34,047 nt of DNA from NCBI GenBank assembly GCA_002371265.1, contig DFGT01000036.1:16873-50919 (forward strand), given 5' to 3'. Of the stretch, positions 1 to 7,150 are shown piece after piece (position 1 is the stretch's first letter; each line of letters begins with the position of its first letter). The DNA comes from Bacteroidales bacterium UBA3743. GTDB lineage: Bacteria; Bacteroidota; Bacteroidia; Bacteroidales; Paludibacteraceae. The notes below the pieces were generated by a model that saw nothing but the letters and a program-made list of their open reading frames with translations, was not told the origin of the DNA and made no database searches. The translations under genes and the position numbers were made by a program.

Positions 1-23
1 GACGCACGACCGTGCGTCTCTAC
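1..23 (-). repeat. Palindromic 3'-end repeat, copy 1
   Basis: Arms GACGCACG and CGTGCGTC flank a 2-nt centre, followed by TCTAC. Read on the minus strand it begins GTAGAGACGCACGG and lies 10 bp after the thiE stop codon. The same 23-bp sequence occurs 11 bp after the bipA stop and 6 bp after the tamB stop. It would fold into a strong hairpin in the thi transcript, but has no U-tract. The window starts inside it, so its left extent is unknown. Confidence 0.85.
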
Positions 24-33
24 AAGAGGATCG

Positions 34-672
34 TTAAAAACATTTTTCGATTATTTTCAGAATCTCTTCTGTCTCTGTTTTTGGATCCGCAGCCGACAAA
101 ATGCCTCCTGAAATAGCGATTCCGTTCGGACCGCTGTGAAGCACTTTGCGGACATCGTCTTTCGTGATTCCTCCGATCGCCACGATTGGAATGTTGATTC
201 CTTGCTCCCTGCATTTCCACACAATCTCCTGATATCCCTCCAATCCAAGCACTGGCGCAAGTTTCTTTTTTGTTGTAGTGAAACGGAATGGCCCGCAGCC
301 TATGTAGTCGACGTCGTCTTTGATGGCTAGTATGTCGTCGAAACTGTTGCATGTGCCTCCGATGATGAATCCGTCGCCAAGTATAGCCCTCGCGTCTTTC
401 GGATTCATATCCATTTTCCCAAGATGCACGCCGTCCGCGCCGACCTCTTTTGCCAGCTCTACATGATCGTCTATGATCATCACAGCTTCATATTGTTTGC
501 ATAGTGGCAAAAGTTCAAGTGCCACTTTCATCACCTCTTCCACGGGAGTCTCCTTCATTCGTAGCTGCACCCATTTGCAACCACCTTCGAGAGCAAGTCT
601 TGCTCCTTCGATCTCTGATCTCCCGTTTACGGGATGGGTTATAAGTTGTAGCGAGAAAGCTCGCATCTGCAT
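34..672 (-). CDS. thiE: Thiamine phosphate synthase (ThiE)
   Basis: ThiE couples HMP-pyrophosphate to thiazole phosphate to give thiamine monophosphate in the cytoplasm. The TIM-barrel motifs are intact: VQLRMKE (pyrophosphate binding), IIDDHVELA, GVHLGKMD, GCGPFRFTTTKK (the family's GPxFxTxTK loop), VAIGGIT and the C-terminal phosphate-binding AISGGIL. At about 210 residues it has normal length. Possible starts are GTG at 681, ATG at 672 and ATG at 666; I chose 672 because homologues begin close to the first strand (LQLITHP). It is the last visible gene of the thiD-thiS-thiE/tenI-thiE operon, followed by a palindromic repeat. Family assignment is secure; the exact start is not. Confidence 0.93.
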   Translation of the reverse strand: MQMRAFSLQLITHPVNGRSEIEGARLALEGGCKWVQLRMKETPVEEVMKVALELLPLCKQYEAVMIIDDHVELAKEVGADGVHLGKMDMNPKDARAILGDGFIIGGTCNSFDDILAIKDDVDYIGCGPFRFTTTKKKLAPVLGLEGYQEIVWKCREQGINIPIVAIGGITKDDVRKVLHSGPNGIAISGGILSAADPKTETEEILKIIEKCF

Positions 673-758
673 TAGATTCACTTTTGTCGAAATTTAAGTT
701 GTTTATATGCCACGGAGAGTCCAAATGATCCTGTCACTTCAGTGTCCCTGTGGCGAAT

Positions 759-1346
759 TTATTCCATCATTTGTTTTATAATGTCAAGCTGGGCGATGCC
801 GTCTTTCCATGCGCTTCCTAGAATTGCCACTCCTCCGAATCCGTAGTCTCTCACTTGTGAGATTTTGTCGACGGTGATGCCGCCAAGTGCGATGACGTTT
901 TCGTTTATGATTCCGTCTTCTTTGGCTTTGATCAAATCATCGTTAGAAAAGTTTGAGGCGTAACCGCATTTGCTTATGCTGTCGAAGATTGGACTCAGAA
1001 AGCAATATTCCATGTCTGTAGACGCTGCGACCTCGTCAAGAGAATGGCAGGAACGAGATGTGCAGACGGAAGTGTATTCCGGATGACGTCCGTTCAGATG
1101 TTTGCCGCCGAGATTATATTCGTCCACCAAGTTATAGAAGTCGTGGAGAACAATCTTTTTCCTCTCATCCGCAGTCAACCCTTCTATAATATGTCGTAGC
1201 GTCTGCTCGTCAGCTTTAGGGTGACGCAGATGCAGACGGAAAACGCCGCTTCCTATCACTCTTTTTATCTGCTCCGTCTCCCCACAAAAAGGAATCTCAG
1301 GAGTGATGACCACAACTTTCCAAGTTTGGCACATGGCATTTGACAT
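759..1346 (-). CDS. ThiE/TenI-family protein with altered substrate motifs
   Basis: A second thiamine-phosphate-synthase-fold protein of 195 residues. The fold is recognisable from LSPIFDSISKCGY (aligning with GPxFxTxSK), VIALGGIT and GGVAILGSAW. The pyrophosphate and metal motifs differ from the upstream ThiE: QLRxK has become HLRHP, the DD pair reads HD in VLHDFYNL, and VHLG reads KHLNG. The family includes TenI, a thiazole tautomerase that also has a weakened ThiE site, so a tautomerase or accessory thiazole role is more likely than full ThiE activity; this is inference. ATG at 1346 is used. It sits 34 bp after thiS across an A+T-rich gap and 77 bp before thiE. Confidence 0.8.
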   Translation of the reverse strand: MSNAMCQTWKVVVITPEIPFCGETEQIKRVIGSGVFRLHLRHPKADEQTLRHIIEGLTADERKKIVLHDFYNLVDEYNLGGKHLNGRHPEYTSVCTSRSCHSLDEVAASTDMEYCFLSPIFDSISKCGYASNFSNDDLIKAKEDGIINENVIALGGITVDKISQVRDYGFGGVAILGSAWKDGIAQLDIIKQMME

Positions 1347-1380
1347 TCTTAATTCTTAATTTTTAACTTTTAATTTTTCA

Positions 1381-1581
1381 TCATCCTCCGCATGCGGCAC
1401 GGATCATCATCACATCGGTGCCGTCATTAAGTTTAGTGGTTGTCCATTCGTCACGAGGAATGACGTCACTGTCGATAGCAAAGGCCACACCCTTGCTGTC
1501 GATACCAAGTTTGGAGCAGATGTCAGCCAACACAGCTCCATCTTGCAATTCCAAATCTTCTCCGTTCAGTTTGATTTTCAT
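1381..1581 (-). CDS. thiS: Sulfur carrier protein ThiS
   Basis: A 66-residue ubiquitin-like sulfur carrier for thiazole formation. It starts MKIKLNGEDLEL and ends in the diagnostic Gly-Gly (AACGG), the residue that is adenylated and thiocarboxylated. Hydrophobic spacing and length match the family. It begins 10 bp after the thiD stop, so the two are co-transcribed. The enzymes that load and use ThiS (ThiF, ThiG, ThiH or ThiO) are not in the window and must be encoded elsewhere. Confidence 0.92.
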   Translation of the reverse strand: MKIKLNGEDLELQDGAVLADICSKLGIDSKGVAFAIDSDVIPRDEWTTTKLNDGTDVMMIRAACGG

Positions 1582-1591
1582 ATTTCAAGAA

Positions 1592-2326
1592 TTATTCTGT
1601 TTCTACAAAATGGTTCAACGGACCATATCCATCAGTGATGTCAAGGCCGACAGCCCCAGCAATGGCGCGGTTGACATAACCGTGAGCTATTTTCACCGAC
1701 GTTTTCAGGTCGTATCCGTTTGCCAGACAACTTGCGATTGCCGAAGACATTGTGCAGCCGGTGCCATGGGTGTTGGTGGTATGGATTCTTTCGGATGTGA
1801 ACCTGATCTCTTCGTCTCCGATTTTCAGTATGTCGACGCAGATGTTGGAATCCGCGTCGCCACCTTTGCTTAGAATGGCGGATGGGGTTATGTCTTTAAT
1901 TATTTCGGCTTCCTTCACATTGGGGGTGACGAGCAAGGCATAGCCACAAAGAGTGCTGTAGAGATCAATTGTCTCATCATCGAATTTGCGGTCGCCCAAC
2001 GTCGCACTGATAATTGGATCAATCACCAAGTTTTTTTGGGTGTTTTTGTCGAAGAAATCGATCAATATCTTTAATTGAGATTTTGTGGCAATCATTCCGC
2101 ACTTCATCGCATCCACACGGTAATGGTCGAACACATCGGAAATCTGCTTGCGAAACATTTCGTCGCTCACGGCTTCCACTCCATTGAATGATCTCGGATT
2201 CTGCGACGTGACGGCGGTAAGCACAGACATTCCGTAGACACCGAACCTTCCTGCCACACGAATGTCGGCAAGAACACCAGCACCTCCTGTAGGGTCGAAC
2301 GCACCTATCGATACCATCGTCTTCAT
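1592..2326 (-). CDS. thiD: Hydroxymethylpyrimidine (phosphate) kinase ThiD
   Basis: ThiD phosphorylates HMP and HMP-P to HMP-PP, the pyrimidine substrate of ThiE. It belongs to the ribokinase fold: FDPTGGAGVLADI near the N-terminus, KCGMIATKSQ, VIDPIISATLG, VTPNVKEAEII, and the anion-hole motif THGTGCTMSSAIAS with the conserved Cys. The ATG at 2326 is preferred over an in-frame TTG at 2332, because the TTG lies at the end of the terminator U-tract. It is the first gene after the TPP riboswitch and its terminator, so it is directly controlled by TPP. About 244 residues, normal for the family. Confidence 0.93.
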   Translation of the reverse strand: MKTMVSIGAFDPTGGAGVLADIRVAGRFGVYGMSVLTAVTSQNPRSFNGVEAVSDEMFRKQISDVFDHYRVDAMKCGMIATKSQLKILIDFFDKNTQKNLVIDPIISATLGDRKFDDETIDLYSTLCGYALLVTPNVKEAEIIKDITPSAILSKGGDADSNICVDILKIGDEEIRFTSERIHTTNTHGTGCTMSSAIASCLANGYDLKTSVKIAHGYVNRAIAGAVGLDITDGYGPLNHFVETE

Positions 2327-2330
2327 AAAC

Positions 2331-2368
2331 AAAAAATTGCGACGCAGAAGAATTGCCTCCGCGTCGCA
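2331..2368 (-). terminator. Riboswitch-controlled intrinsic terminator before thiD
   Basis: On the minus strand a hairpin spans 2368-2338: arm TGCGACGCGGAGG, loop CAATT, arm CTTCTGCGTCGCA, 13 pairs with two G-U wobbles, followed by a run of six T at 2336-2331. The ATG of thiD lies only 4 nt beyond the U-tract. Positions 2352-2345 (TTCTTCTG) are a perfect complement of the 5' end of the riboswitch (CAGAAGAA, 2500-2493), so an antiterminator pairing can compete with this hairpin. Confidence 0.85.
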
Positions 2369-2400
2369 TTATCTCGACTATATATGATTGCATCACATAT

Positions 2401-2500
2401 TCCAAGAAGAATGTTCCTACATCGGCATTACCCGCATCAGGTTATCAATTAAAGGGTATGATCTCAGCCTCGAACACTTCTCAGCACCCCTCTTCTTCTG
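2401..2500 (-). promoter_or_regulatory. TPP riboswitch (THI element)
   Basis: On the minus strand the conserved TPP aptamer blocks appear in order: GGGGTGCT, GGCTGAGA, TACCC, AACCTGATGCGGGTAATGCC, then GATGTAGGAA. P1 is formed by AGAAGAA near 2499 with TTCTTCT at 2411-2405. TPP binding stabilises P1, which releases the downstream terminator strand and should switch off the thiD-S-E-E operon. The aptamer begins roughly a dozen bases after the promoter box, so it forms the very start of the transcript. Confidence 0.95.
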
Positions 2501-2512
2501 TTTTAGTTTCTG

Positions 2513-2520
2513 CAAAGATA
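2513..2520 (-). promoter_or_regulatory. Promoter of the thi operon
   Basis: The minus strand reads TATCTTTG, a full match to the Bacteroidota -7 box TAnnTTTG, immediately upstream of the TPP riboswitch. I see no clear TTTG -33 box at 19-21 nt, so strength is uncertain. Confidence 0.65.
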
Positions 2521-2557
2521 ATTGTTTTTGGGATAGGGTGGATATGAAAAAAGATTT

Positions 2558-3331
2558 TTATTTCTTCCCGTCCTTTTTGAATTTTGCCCAAAAAGCTCTT
2601 CTTTTCGCTCTTGCCTCAAAGAATTTTTCACGTACATCGAGAGCCTCCTCTATGGCGAGTTGGATATCCATGCCCAGGATTTCCGCATAGCATCCTACGA
2701 CCTGCACGAAAATGTCTTTGCTGCTAAACTTGCAGATGTTTTCCATTCTGTCGCGGAATGATATGTCTTTGTCTGTGAACTCCATTCTGTTGTTGTCGAT
2801 CAAAGAGAAATGGTAGTTGGTGTCTCCGTCTTGATAGTAAAGGATATTGCCTCCGTTAAGATCATTATGTAAAATTCCTTTGGTATGCAGGTCGATCAGA
2901 AATCTTGCAAGAGACATTGCCAAGTGATCGTCAAGAGGTTTGTCTTGAAGAATAAGTGGCTCCAGACTTTTATGAGTTGTCTTCTCACAAGCGAAATAAC
3001 AATATTCCATCAGCCCTGCTTTCTTCTGCTCCACGTAAGCTATTGGAGTAGGGGTGTCGATTCCCAACTCAAGAAGTTTAAGCCCATTATAATATGCTCT
3101 TTCTGCCTTGCTTTTTCTGAAGAATGAGTAGACGACGCGTTGTACAGACAACGGTTTCTTGTATCTCTTGATCACGACATCTCTGCCAAGTTCGGTGATG
3201 GCAAAACTTCTCACAGCGTTTCTGTCGAGATGCAATGTTCTGCCTTTCTGACGGTAGCGAGTGTCCAAACTTTCCAAGAAGACCACGAGCTCCTTGCAAT
3301 TCTTATATTCGTCGTTGATTACTACTTTCAT
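2558..3331 (-). CDS. Lipopolysaccharide (Kdo/WaaP-like) kinase
   Basis: A 257-residue protein-kinase-like fold protein of the kind annotated in Bacteroidales as lipopolysaccharide kinase or InaA-family. Visible kinase features are the probable ATP-binding Lys in VVIKRYKK (about residue 55), the catalytic loop HNDLNGGNIL (residues 155-164, HxDxxxxN form) and LIDNNRMEF (177-185), which replaces DFG with ID-N. The likely role is phosphorylation of Kdo or the inner core at the cytoplasmic face; the substrate is inferred from the family. It is monocistronic in appearance, with a TAnnTTTG box 24 bp upstream. I see no terminator before the thi promoter 37 bp downstream, so some read-through into the riboswitch is possible. 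Confidence 0.8.
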   Translation of the reverse strand: MKVVINDEYKNCKELVVFLESLDTRYRQKGRTLHLDRNAVRSFAITELGRDVVIKRYKKPLSVQRVVYSFFRKSKAERAYYNGLKLLELGIDTPTPIAYVEQKKAGLMEYCYFACEKTTHKSLEPLILQDKPLDDHLAMSLARFLIDLHTKGILHNDLNGGNILYYQDGDTNYHFSLIDNNRMEFTDKDISFRDRMENICKFSSKDIFVQVVGCYAEILGMDIQLAIEEALDVREKFFEARAKRRAFWAKFKKDGKK

Positions 3332-3354
3332 TGTCTTAACTCATTTTGGTTTTG

Positions 3355-3362
3355 CAAAAATA
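3355..3362 (-). promoter_or_regulatory. Promoter of the kinase gene
   Basis: The minus strand reads TATTTTTG, fitting TAnnTTTG, 24 bp before the ATG at 3331. The sequence is A+T-rich, so a chance match is possible. Confidence 0.5.
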
Positions 3363-3534
3363 AATAAAATACTTTGAATCATAAAAGTTTAGTCAAATCC
3401 ATATCTTCAGTTTTAACATGATTTATATAAAATGGATGGATTGATATGTCCTGTCATTTACAATTCTTGTCTGATTGTAAGTTTGATATGTATAGACAGA
3501 ATTATGTTTTGCTTTTATTGGTGTGATGATGGAG

Positions 3535-3566
3535 AAAAAAAGACGGAAGTGAAAACTCCCGTCTTT
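3535..3566 (-). terminator. Intrinsic terminator downstream of bipA
   Basis: AAAGACGG at 3539-3546 pairs with CCGTCTTT at 3559-3566, extended by three pairs after one A/C mismatch, with a 4-nt loop. On the minus strand it is followed by a run of seven T (3541-3535). It lies about 220 bp after the bipA stop, so the minisatellite between them would be part of the bipA 3' UTR. Confidence 0.75.
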
Positions 3567-3600
3567 CAGATATATACTACGATTTTGAATCATAATATTG

Positions 3601-3777
3601 GATGCACGACCAGAAGACAATTAAATCATGATTTGCTAGACGCACGACATCGTGGTGTAATTGAATTCAATTTGTTAGACGCACGACCAGAAGACAATTA
3701 ACTCATGATTTGTTAGACGCACGACATCGTGGTGTAATTGAATTCAATTTGTTAGACGCACGACCGTGCGTCTCTAC
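3601..3777. repeat. ABAB minisatellite ending in the palindromic repeat
   Basis: Four 38-39 bp units, A (3601-3638), B (3639-3677), A (3678-3715), B (3716-3754), each beginning GACGCACGAC (GATGCACGAC in the first), then the full palindrome at 3755-3777. The A units continue CAGAAGACAATTAA; the B units continue ATCGTGGTGTAATTG. The two B units are identical and the two A units differ at three positions. There are no unique spacers. Bases 3332-3600 hold only the kinase promoter and the terminator listed here. Confidence 0.92.
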
Positions 3778-3788
3778 GTGACGATGAA

Positions 3789-5591
3789 TTATTGTTTATT
3801 GGCTTTCTTACGTTCAGTCTCGTCAAGGATGATCTTACGAAGACGCATGTGGTTTGGTGTAACCTCTACGTACTCATCTTCCTTGATGTACTCAAGAGCC
3901 TCTTCAAGAGAGAATACTACAGGAGGTATGATCTTTGCCTTTTCGTCTGAACTCTTTGAACGCATGTTAGTAAGCTGCTTTGCCTTTGTCACATTGACAA
4001 CCAAGTCGTTGTCTTTGCTGTGCTCTCCGACTACCTGTCCGGCGTATACCTCGTCCTGTGGGAAAATGAAGAACTTACCACGATCCTGAAGCTTGTCGAT
4101 TGCGTATGCGAATGCTGTGCCGCTCTCCATAGCGATCATCGAACCGTTTGTTCTCTTCTCAATATCTCCTTTATATGGCTGATACTCTAGGAATCTGTGA
4201 GCCATGATTGCCTCACCAGCTGTCGCTGTAAGCACATTTGTACGAAGTCCGATGATACCACGTGAAGGAATCTGGAACACCAAGTGGACACGGTCGCCCT
4301 TCTTCTCCATTGAGACCATCTCTCCCTTACGTACAGAAACCATCTCAATCACTTTACCACTAACTTCATCTGGAGTATTGATTGTCAACTCCTCGATTGG
4401 CTCACACTTCTTGCCGCCGATCTCTTTGAAGATAACCTGTGGCTGGCCGACCTGCAACTCGTATCCCTCACGTCGCATTGTCTCGATAAGTACCGACAAG
4501 TGAAGCACACCACGTCCGTATACTGTCCATACATCATCGTTCTCTGACTTCTTGACACGAAGAGCAAGATTGCGGTCTAGCTCCTTGATAAGACGGTCGT
4601 TGATATGACGAGATGTCACATATTTGCCATCCTTGCCAAAGAAAGGAGAGTCGTTGATTGTGAACACCATACTCATTGTTGGCTCGTCGATTGCGATTGG
4701 TGGAAGTGGCTCTGGATTCTCGAAATCACAGATTGAGTCGCCGATCTCGAAGTTTTCTACACCGATCACTGCTACGATCTCACCGCATTCAGCCTCGTAT
4801 ACTTTTGACTGAGAGAATCCTTCGAACACTCTCAACTCCTTAATTCTGTTCTTCTGGATAGAACCGTCTCTCTTGACAAGAGCGATGTCCTGCCCCTCAC
4901 GGATCTTGCCTCTGTGAACACGTCCGATGGCGATACGACCTACGAAAGAAGAGTAGTCGAGAGATGTGATCAACATCTGAGTTGGACCCTCATTATAATT
5001 AGGCTCAGGGATATGCTCAATGATAGCGTCAAGCACTGGAGTGATATCGTCTACTCTTGGAGACTTCCAGTCGGTGCTCATCCAGTTGTTCTTTGCAGAA
5101 CCATAGATGGTAGGGAAGTCTAGCTGCTCTTCAGTAGCGTCAAGATTGAACATAAGGTCGAACACCTCCTCCTGAACCTCTTCAGGGCGGCAGTTAGGCT
5201 TGTCAACCTTGTTGATGACTACGATAGGCTTCAAACCAATTTCGATAGCCTTCTGTAGCACAAAACGAGTCTGAGGCATAGGGCCTTCAAACGCGTCGAC
5301 AAGAAGAAGCACACCATCAGCCATGTTGAGCACACGCTCCACCTCACCACCGAAGTCGGAGTGTCCCGGAGTATCGATGATATTAATCTTATATCCTTTG
5401 TAACGGATTGATACATTCTTAGATACAATCGTTATACCACGCTCTCTCTCAAGGTCATTGTTGTCCAAAATCAATTCAGTTGGTTTCTCGCGATCAGAGA
5501 AAAGCTGTCCTGCAAGGAGCATCTTGTCTACTAGTGTTGTCTTACCGTGGTCAACGTGGGCAATGATTGCCACATTTCTTATCTTTTGCAT
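3789..5591 (-). CDS. bipA: Ribosome-associated GTPase BipA/TypA
   Basis: A 600-residue translational GTPase of the EF-G superfamily that binds ribosomes and supports assembly and stress growth. G motifs are visible in order: AHVDHGKTT (P-loop), RERGITI, DTPGHSDF, NKVD. EF-G-like domains II, III and V and the BipA-specific C-terminus follow (VSVRKGEMVSMEKKGD, PSRGIIGLRT, TNMRSKSSDEKAKI). The frame is open upstream to 5726, but the ATG at 5591 (MQKIRNVAIIAHVDHG) is right: family members begin just before the P-loop and a strong promoter lies at 5613-5644, inside the longer frame. It is divergent from the FKBP cluster. Confidence 0.97.
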   Translation of the reverse strand: MQKIRNVAIIAHVDHGKTTLVDKMLLAGQLFSDREKPTELILDNNDLERERGITIVSKNVSIRYKGYKINIIDTPGHSDFGGEVERVLNMADGVLLLVDAFEGPMPQTRFVLQKAIEIGLKPIVVINKVDKPNCRPEEVQEEVFDLMFNLDATEEQLDFPTIYGSAKNNWMSTDWKSPRVDDITPVLDAIIEHIPEPNYNEGPTQMLITSLDYSSFVGRIAIGRVHRGKIREGQDIALVKRDGSIQKNRIKELRVFEGFSQSKVYEAECGEIVAVIGVENFEIGDSICDFENPEPLPPIAIDEPTMSMVFTINDSPFFGKDGKYVTSRHINDRLIKELDRNLALRVKKSENDDVWTVYGRGVLHLSVLIETMRREGYELQVGQPQVIFKEIGGKKCEPIEELTINTPDEVSGKVIEMVSVRKGEMVSMEKKGDRVHLVFQIPSRGIIGLRTNVLTATAGEAIMAHRFLEYQPYKGDIEKRTNGSMIAMESGTAFAYAIDKLQDRGKFFIFPQDEVYAGQVVGEHSKDNDLVVNVTKAKQLTNMRSKSSDEKAKIIPPVVFSLEEALEYIKEDEYVEVTPNHMRLRKIILDETERKKANKQ

Positions 5592-5612
5592 ACTTAATTT
5601 ATAAATTTGTCG

Positions 5613-5644
5613 CAAAATTAGTGTAAATGACATTTTTACGCAAA
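5613..5644 (-). promoter_or_regulatory. Promoter of bipA
   Basis: On the minus strand a -33 box TTTG (5644-5641), a 20-nt spacer and a -7 box TAATTTTG (5620-5613) match the Bacteroidota consensus TTTG-N19-21-TAnnTTTG exactly. It also decides the bipA start codon. Confidence 0.85.
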
Positions 5645-5737
5645 CAAAATGCCGATTATTTATGTTATATAACAACAAAAATAGAAAATGCGTGTGTTTC
5701 TTGTCTCTTTGTTTATGTGAAAACAAAAATTATTAAG

Positions 5738-5745
5738 TACTTTTG
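5738..5745 (+). promoter_or_regulatory. Promoter of the FKBP operon
   Basis: TACTTTTG fits TAnnTTTG and lies 40 bp before the first FKBP ATG. No convincing -33 box is seen at the usual spacing. Confidence 0.6.
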
Positions 5746-5785
5746 TCCAAATTAACGAATTAACGAAAAAGATTAATATATCATT

Positions 5786-6370
5786 ATGGATAAATTGAGT
5801 TATGCACTTGGCATGTCGATGGCTTCAAATATGAAGCAGAGCGGTTTGGATTGTATTAACGTTGATGATTTTGCAAGTGCAATCAAATCTGTTTTCAAAG
5901 GCGAAAAGATGCAGATGACACCTGAAGAGGCACAGACTGCGATTAATGAGTTTTTTGCAAAGCAGAAGACTGAGGTGATGTCGAAAAACAAGAAGGCTGG
6001 CGAAGAATTCTTGGCGAAAAATAAGTCTAACGAAGGTATAGTCACAACTGCGAGTGGACTTCAATATAAGGTGTTGGTTGCTGGTACGGGAGCAAAACCA
6101 AAGGCTACAGACACAGTCGATTGCCATTATGAGGGCCGTTTGATCGACGGTACTGTATTCGACAGCAGCTACAGACGCGGACAGTCGGCTCAGTTCCCTG
6201 TAAATGGAGTCATTCCAGGATGGGTTGAGGCATTGCAGTTGATGCCAGTCGGCTCAAAATGGCAGCTATACATCCCGTCTGAATTGGCTTACGGAGAATA
6301 TGGCGCTGGAGAAACAATCGAGCCAAATTCTACATTGATCTTTGACGTGGAGTTGTTGGGCATTAAATAA
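5786..6370 (+). CDS. FKBP-type peptidyl-prolyl isomerase, cytoplasmic (FklB-like)
   Basis: A 194-residue Mip/FklB-type prolyl isomerase. Residues 1-75 form the helical N-terminal dimerisation region (it starts MDKLSYALGMSMASNMKQ), and the FKBP domain follows from ASGLQYKV. Pocket residues are present: CHYEG, TVFDSSYRRG, VIPGW, ELAYGEYG, LIFDVELLGI. There is no signal peptide, so it should act in the cytoplasm. It is the first of three paralogues in a row, 7 bp before the next, and divergent from bipA. Confidence 0.93.
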   Translation: MDKLSYALGMSMASNMKQSGLDCINVDDFASAIKSVFKGEKMQMTPEEAQTAINEFFAKQKTEVMSKNKKAGEEFLAKNKSNEGIVTTASGLQYKVLVAGTGAKPKATDTVDCHYEGRLIDGTVFDSSYRRGQSAQFPVNGVIPGWVEALQLMPVGSKWQLYIPSELAYGEYGAGETIEPNSTLIFDVELLGIK

Positions 6371-6377
6371 ATATATT

Positions 6378-7124
6378 ATGAAAAAAATATTTTTGGCGAT
6401 AATATCGTTGTCGCTTGCGATAGGAACCTCTTATGCGAGAGGAGCAAAAAAAGATGCAGGAGCGTTGGCTAATTCTATTGATTCAGTCAGCTATGCACTC
6501 GGTATTAATATAGGAATGAGTCTTCAGGAGCAGTTCAAGCAGCTTCCTGTCGATAACATTAATACTGCAGCTTTTTGCGAGGCGTTGAAATATACTCTTG
6601 ACAAGGACACTGCGAATTTGAAGATCAAGGCTTCTGATGCCGGCACTGTGGTCATGACTGTGATGCAGAGAGCGGAGCAGGAAAAGGCAATGAAGGATCT
6701 TGCTGCCAATAAGATATGGCTTGCCAACAACAAGACAAAGCCAGGCGTAAAAGAGACAGCTTCTGGTTTGCAGTATCAGGTCATCACTGAGGGTACAGGA
6801 GAAAAGCCTAAGGCTACAGACAAGGTGACTGTCACTTATACAGGAACATTGACAGACGGAACAATCTTTGACAGTTCGGCGTCTCCGATTTCTTTTGAAT
6901 TGAACAAGGTTATCCCTGGATGGACAGAAGGAATCCAGTTGATGCCGGTCGGAAGCAAGTATAAATTGTTCATTCCGTCGGAATTGGCATATGGCAATCG
7001 TGCGACAGGCAAAATCAAGCCAAACTCAATCTTGGTTTTTGATGTAGAGCTTCTTGGTATTGAGAAAGTGCAGGCCCGCAGTTCAGCCAAGTTCCAGTTC
7101 AAGCCTTATCAGCGTACAATGTAA
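6378..7124 (+). CDS. FKBP-type peptidyl-prolyl isomerase, periplasmic
   Basis: A 248-residue paralogue with the same architecture, but beginning MKKIFLAIISLSLAIGTSYA, a Sec signal peptide probably cleaved after SYA. The frame is open from 6342, but the ATG at 6378 puts the signal at the N-terminus. The N-terminal region (SVSYALGINIGMSLQEQF) is followed by the FKBP domain with TYTG, TIFDSS, VIPGW, LAYGN and VFDVELLGI. The loop after FDSS is two residues shorter than in the first gene and lacks its Arg residues. A short basic tail (about 20 residues, KVQARSSAKFQFKPYQR) follows the domain. Confidence 0.93.
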   Translation: MKKIFLAIISLSLAIGTSYARGAKKDAGALANSIDSVSYALGINIGMSLQEQFKQLPVDNINTAAFCEALKYTLDKDTANLKIKASDAGTVVMTVMQRAEQEKAMKDLAANKIWLANNKTKPGVKETASGLQYQVITEGTGEKPKATDKVTVTYTGTLTDGTIFDSSASPISFELNKVIPGWTEGIQLMPVGSKYKLFIPSELAYGNRATGKIKPNSILVFDVELLGIEKVQARSSAKFQFKPYQRTM

Positions 7125-7150
7125 TAAAAGAAAGAAAAATAAAAACAATA

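Noticed and set aside
682..758. Second riboswitch or terminator between the two ThiE-fold genes
   Set aside because: Only short imperfect pairings (CCAC...GTGG) are visible, with no THI-box sequence and no T-run.
3601..3777. Possible small CRISPR (short constant part, about 28-bp variable parts)
   Set aside because: The variable parts are only two sequences that alternate and repeat, so this is a duplicated minisatellite.
5591..5726. N-terminal 45-residue extension of BipA
   Set aside because: A consensus promoter lies within it, and BipA proteins start just before the P-loop.
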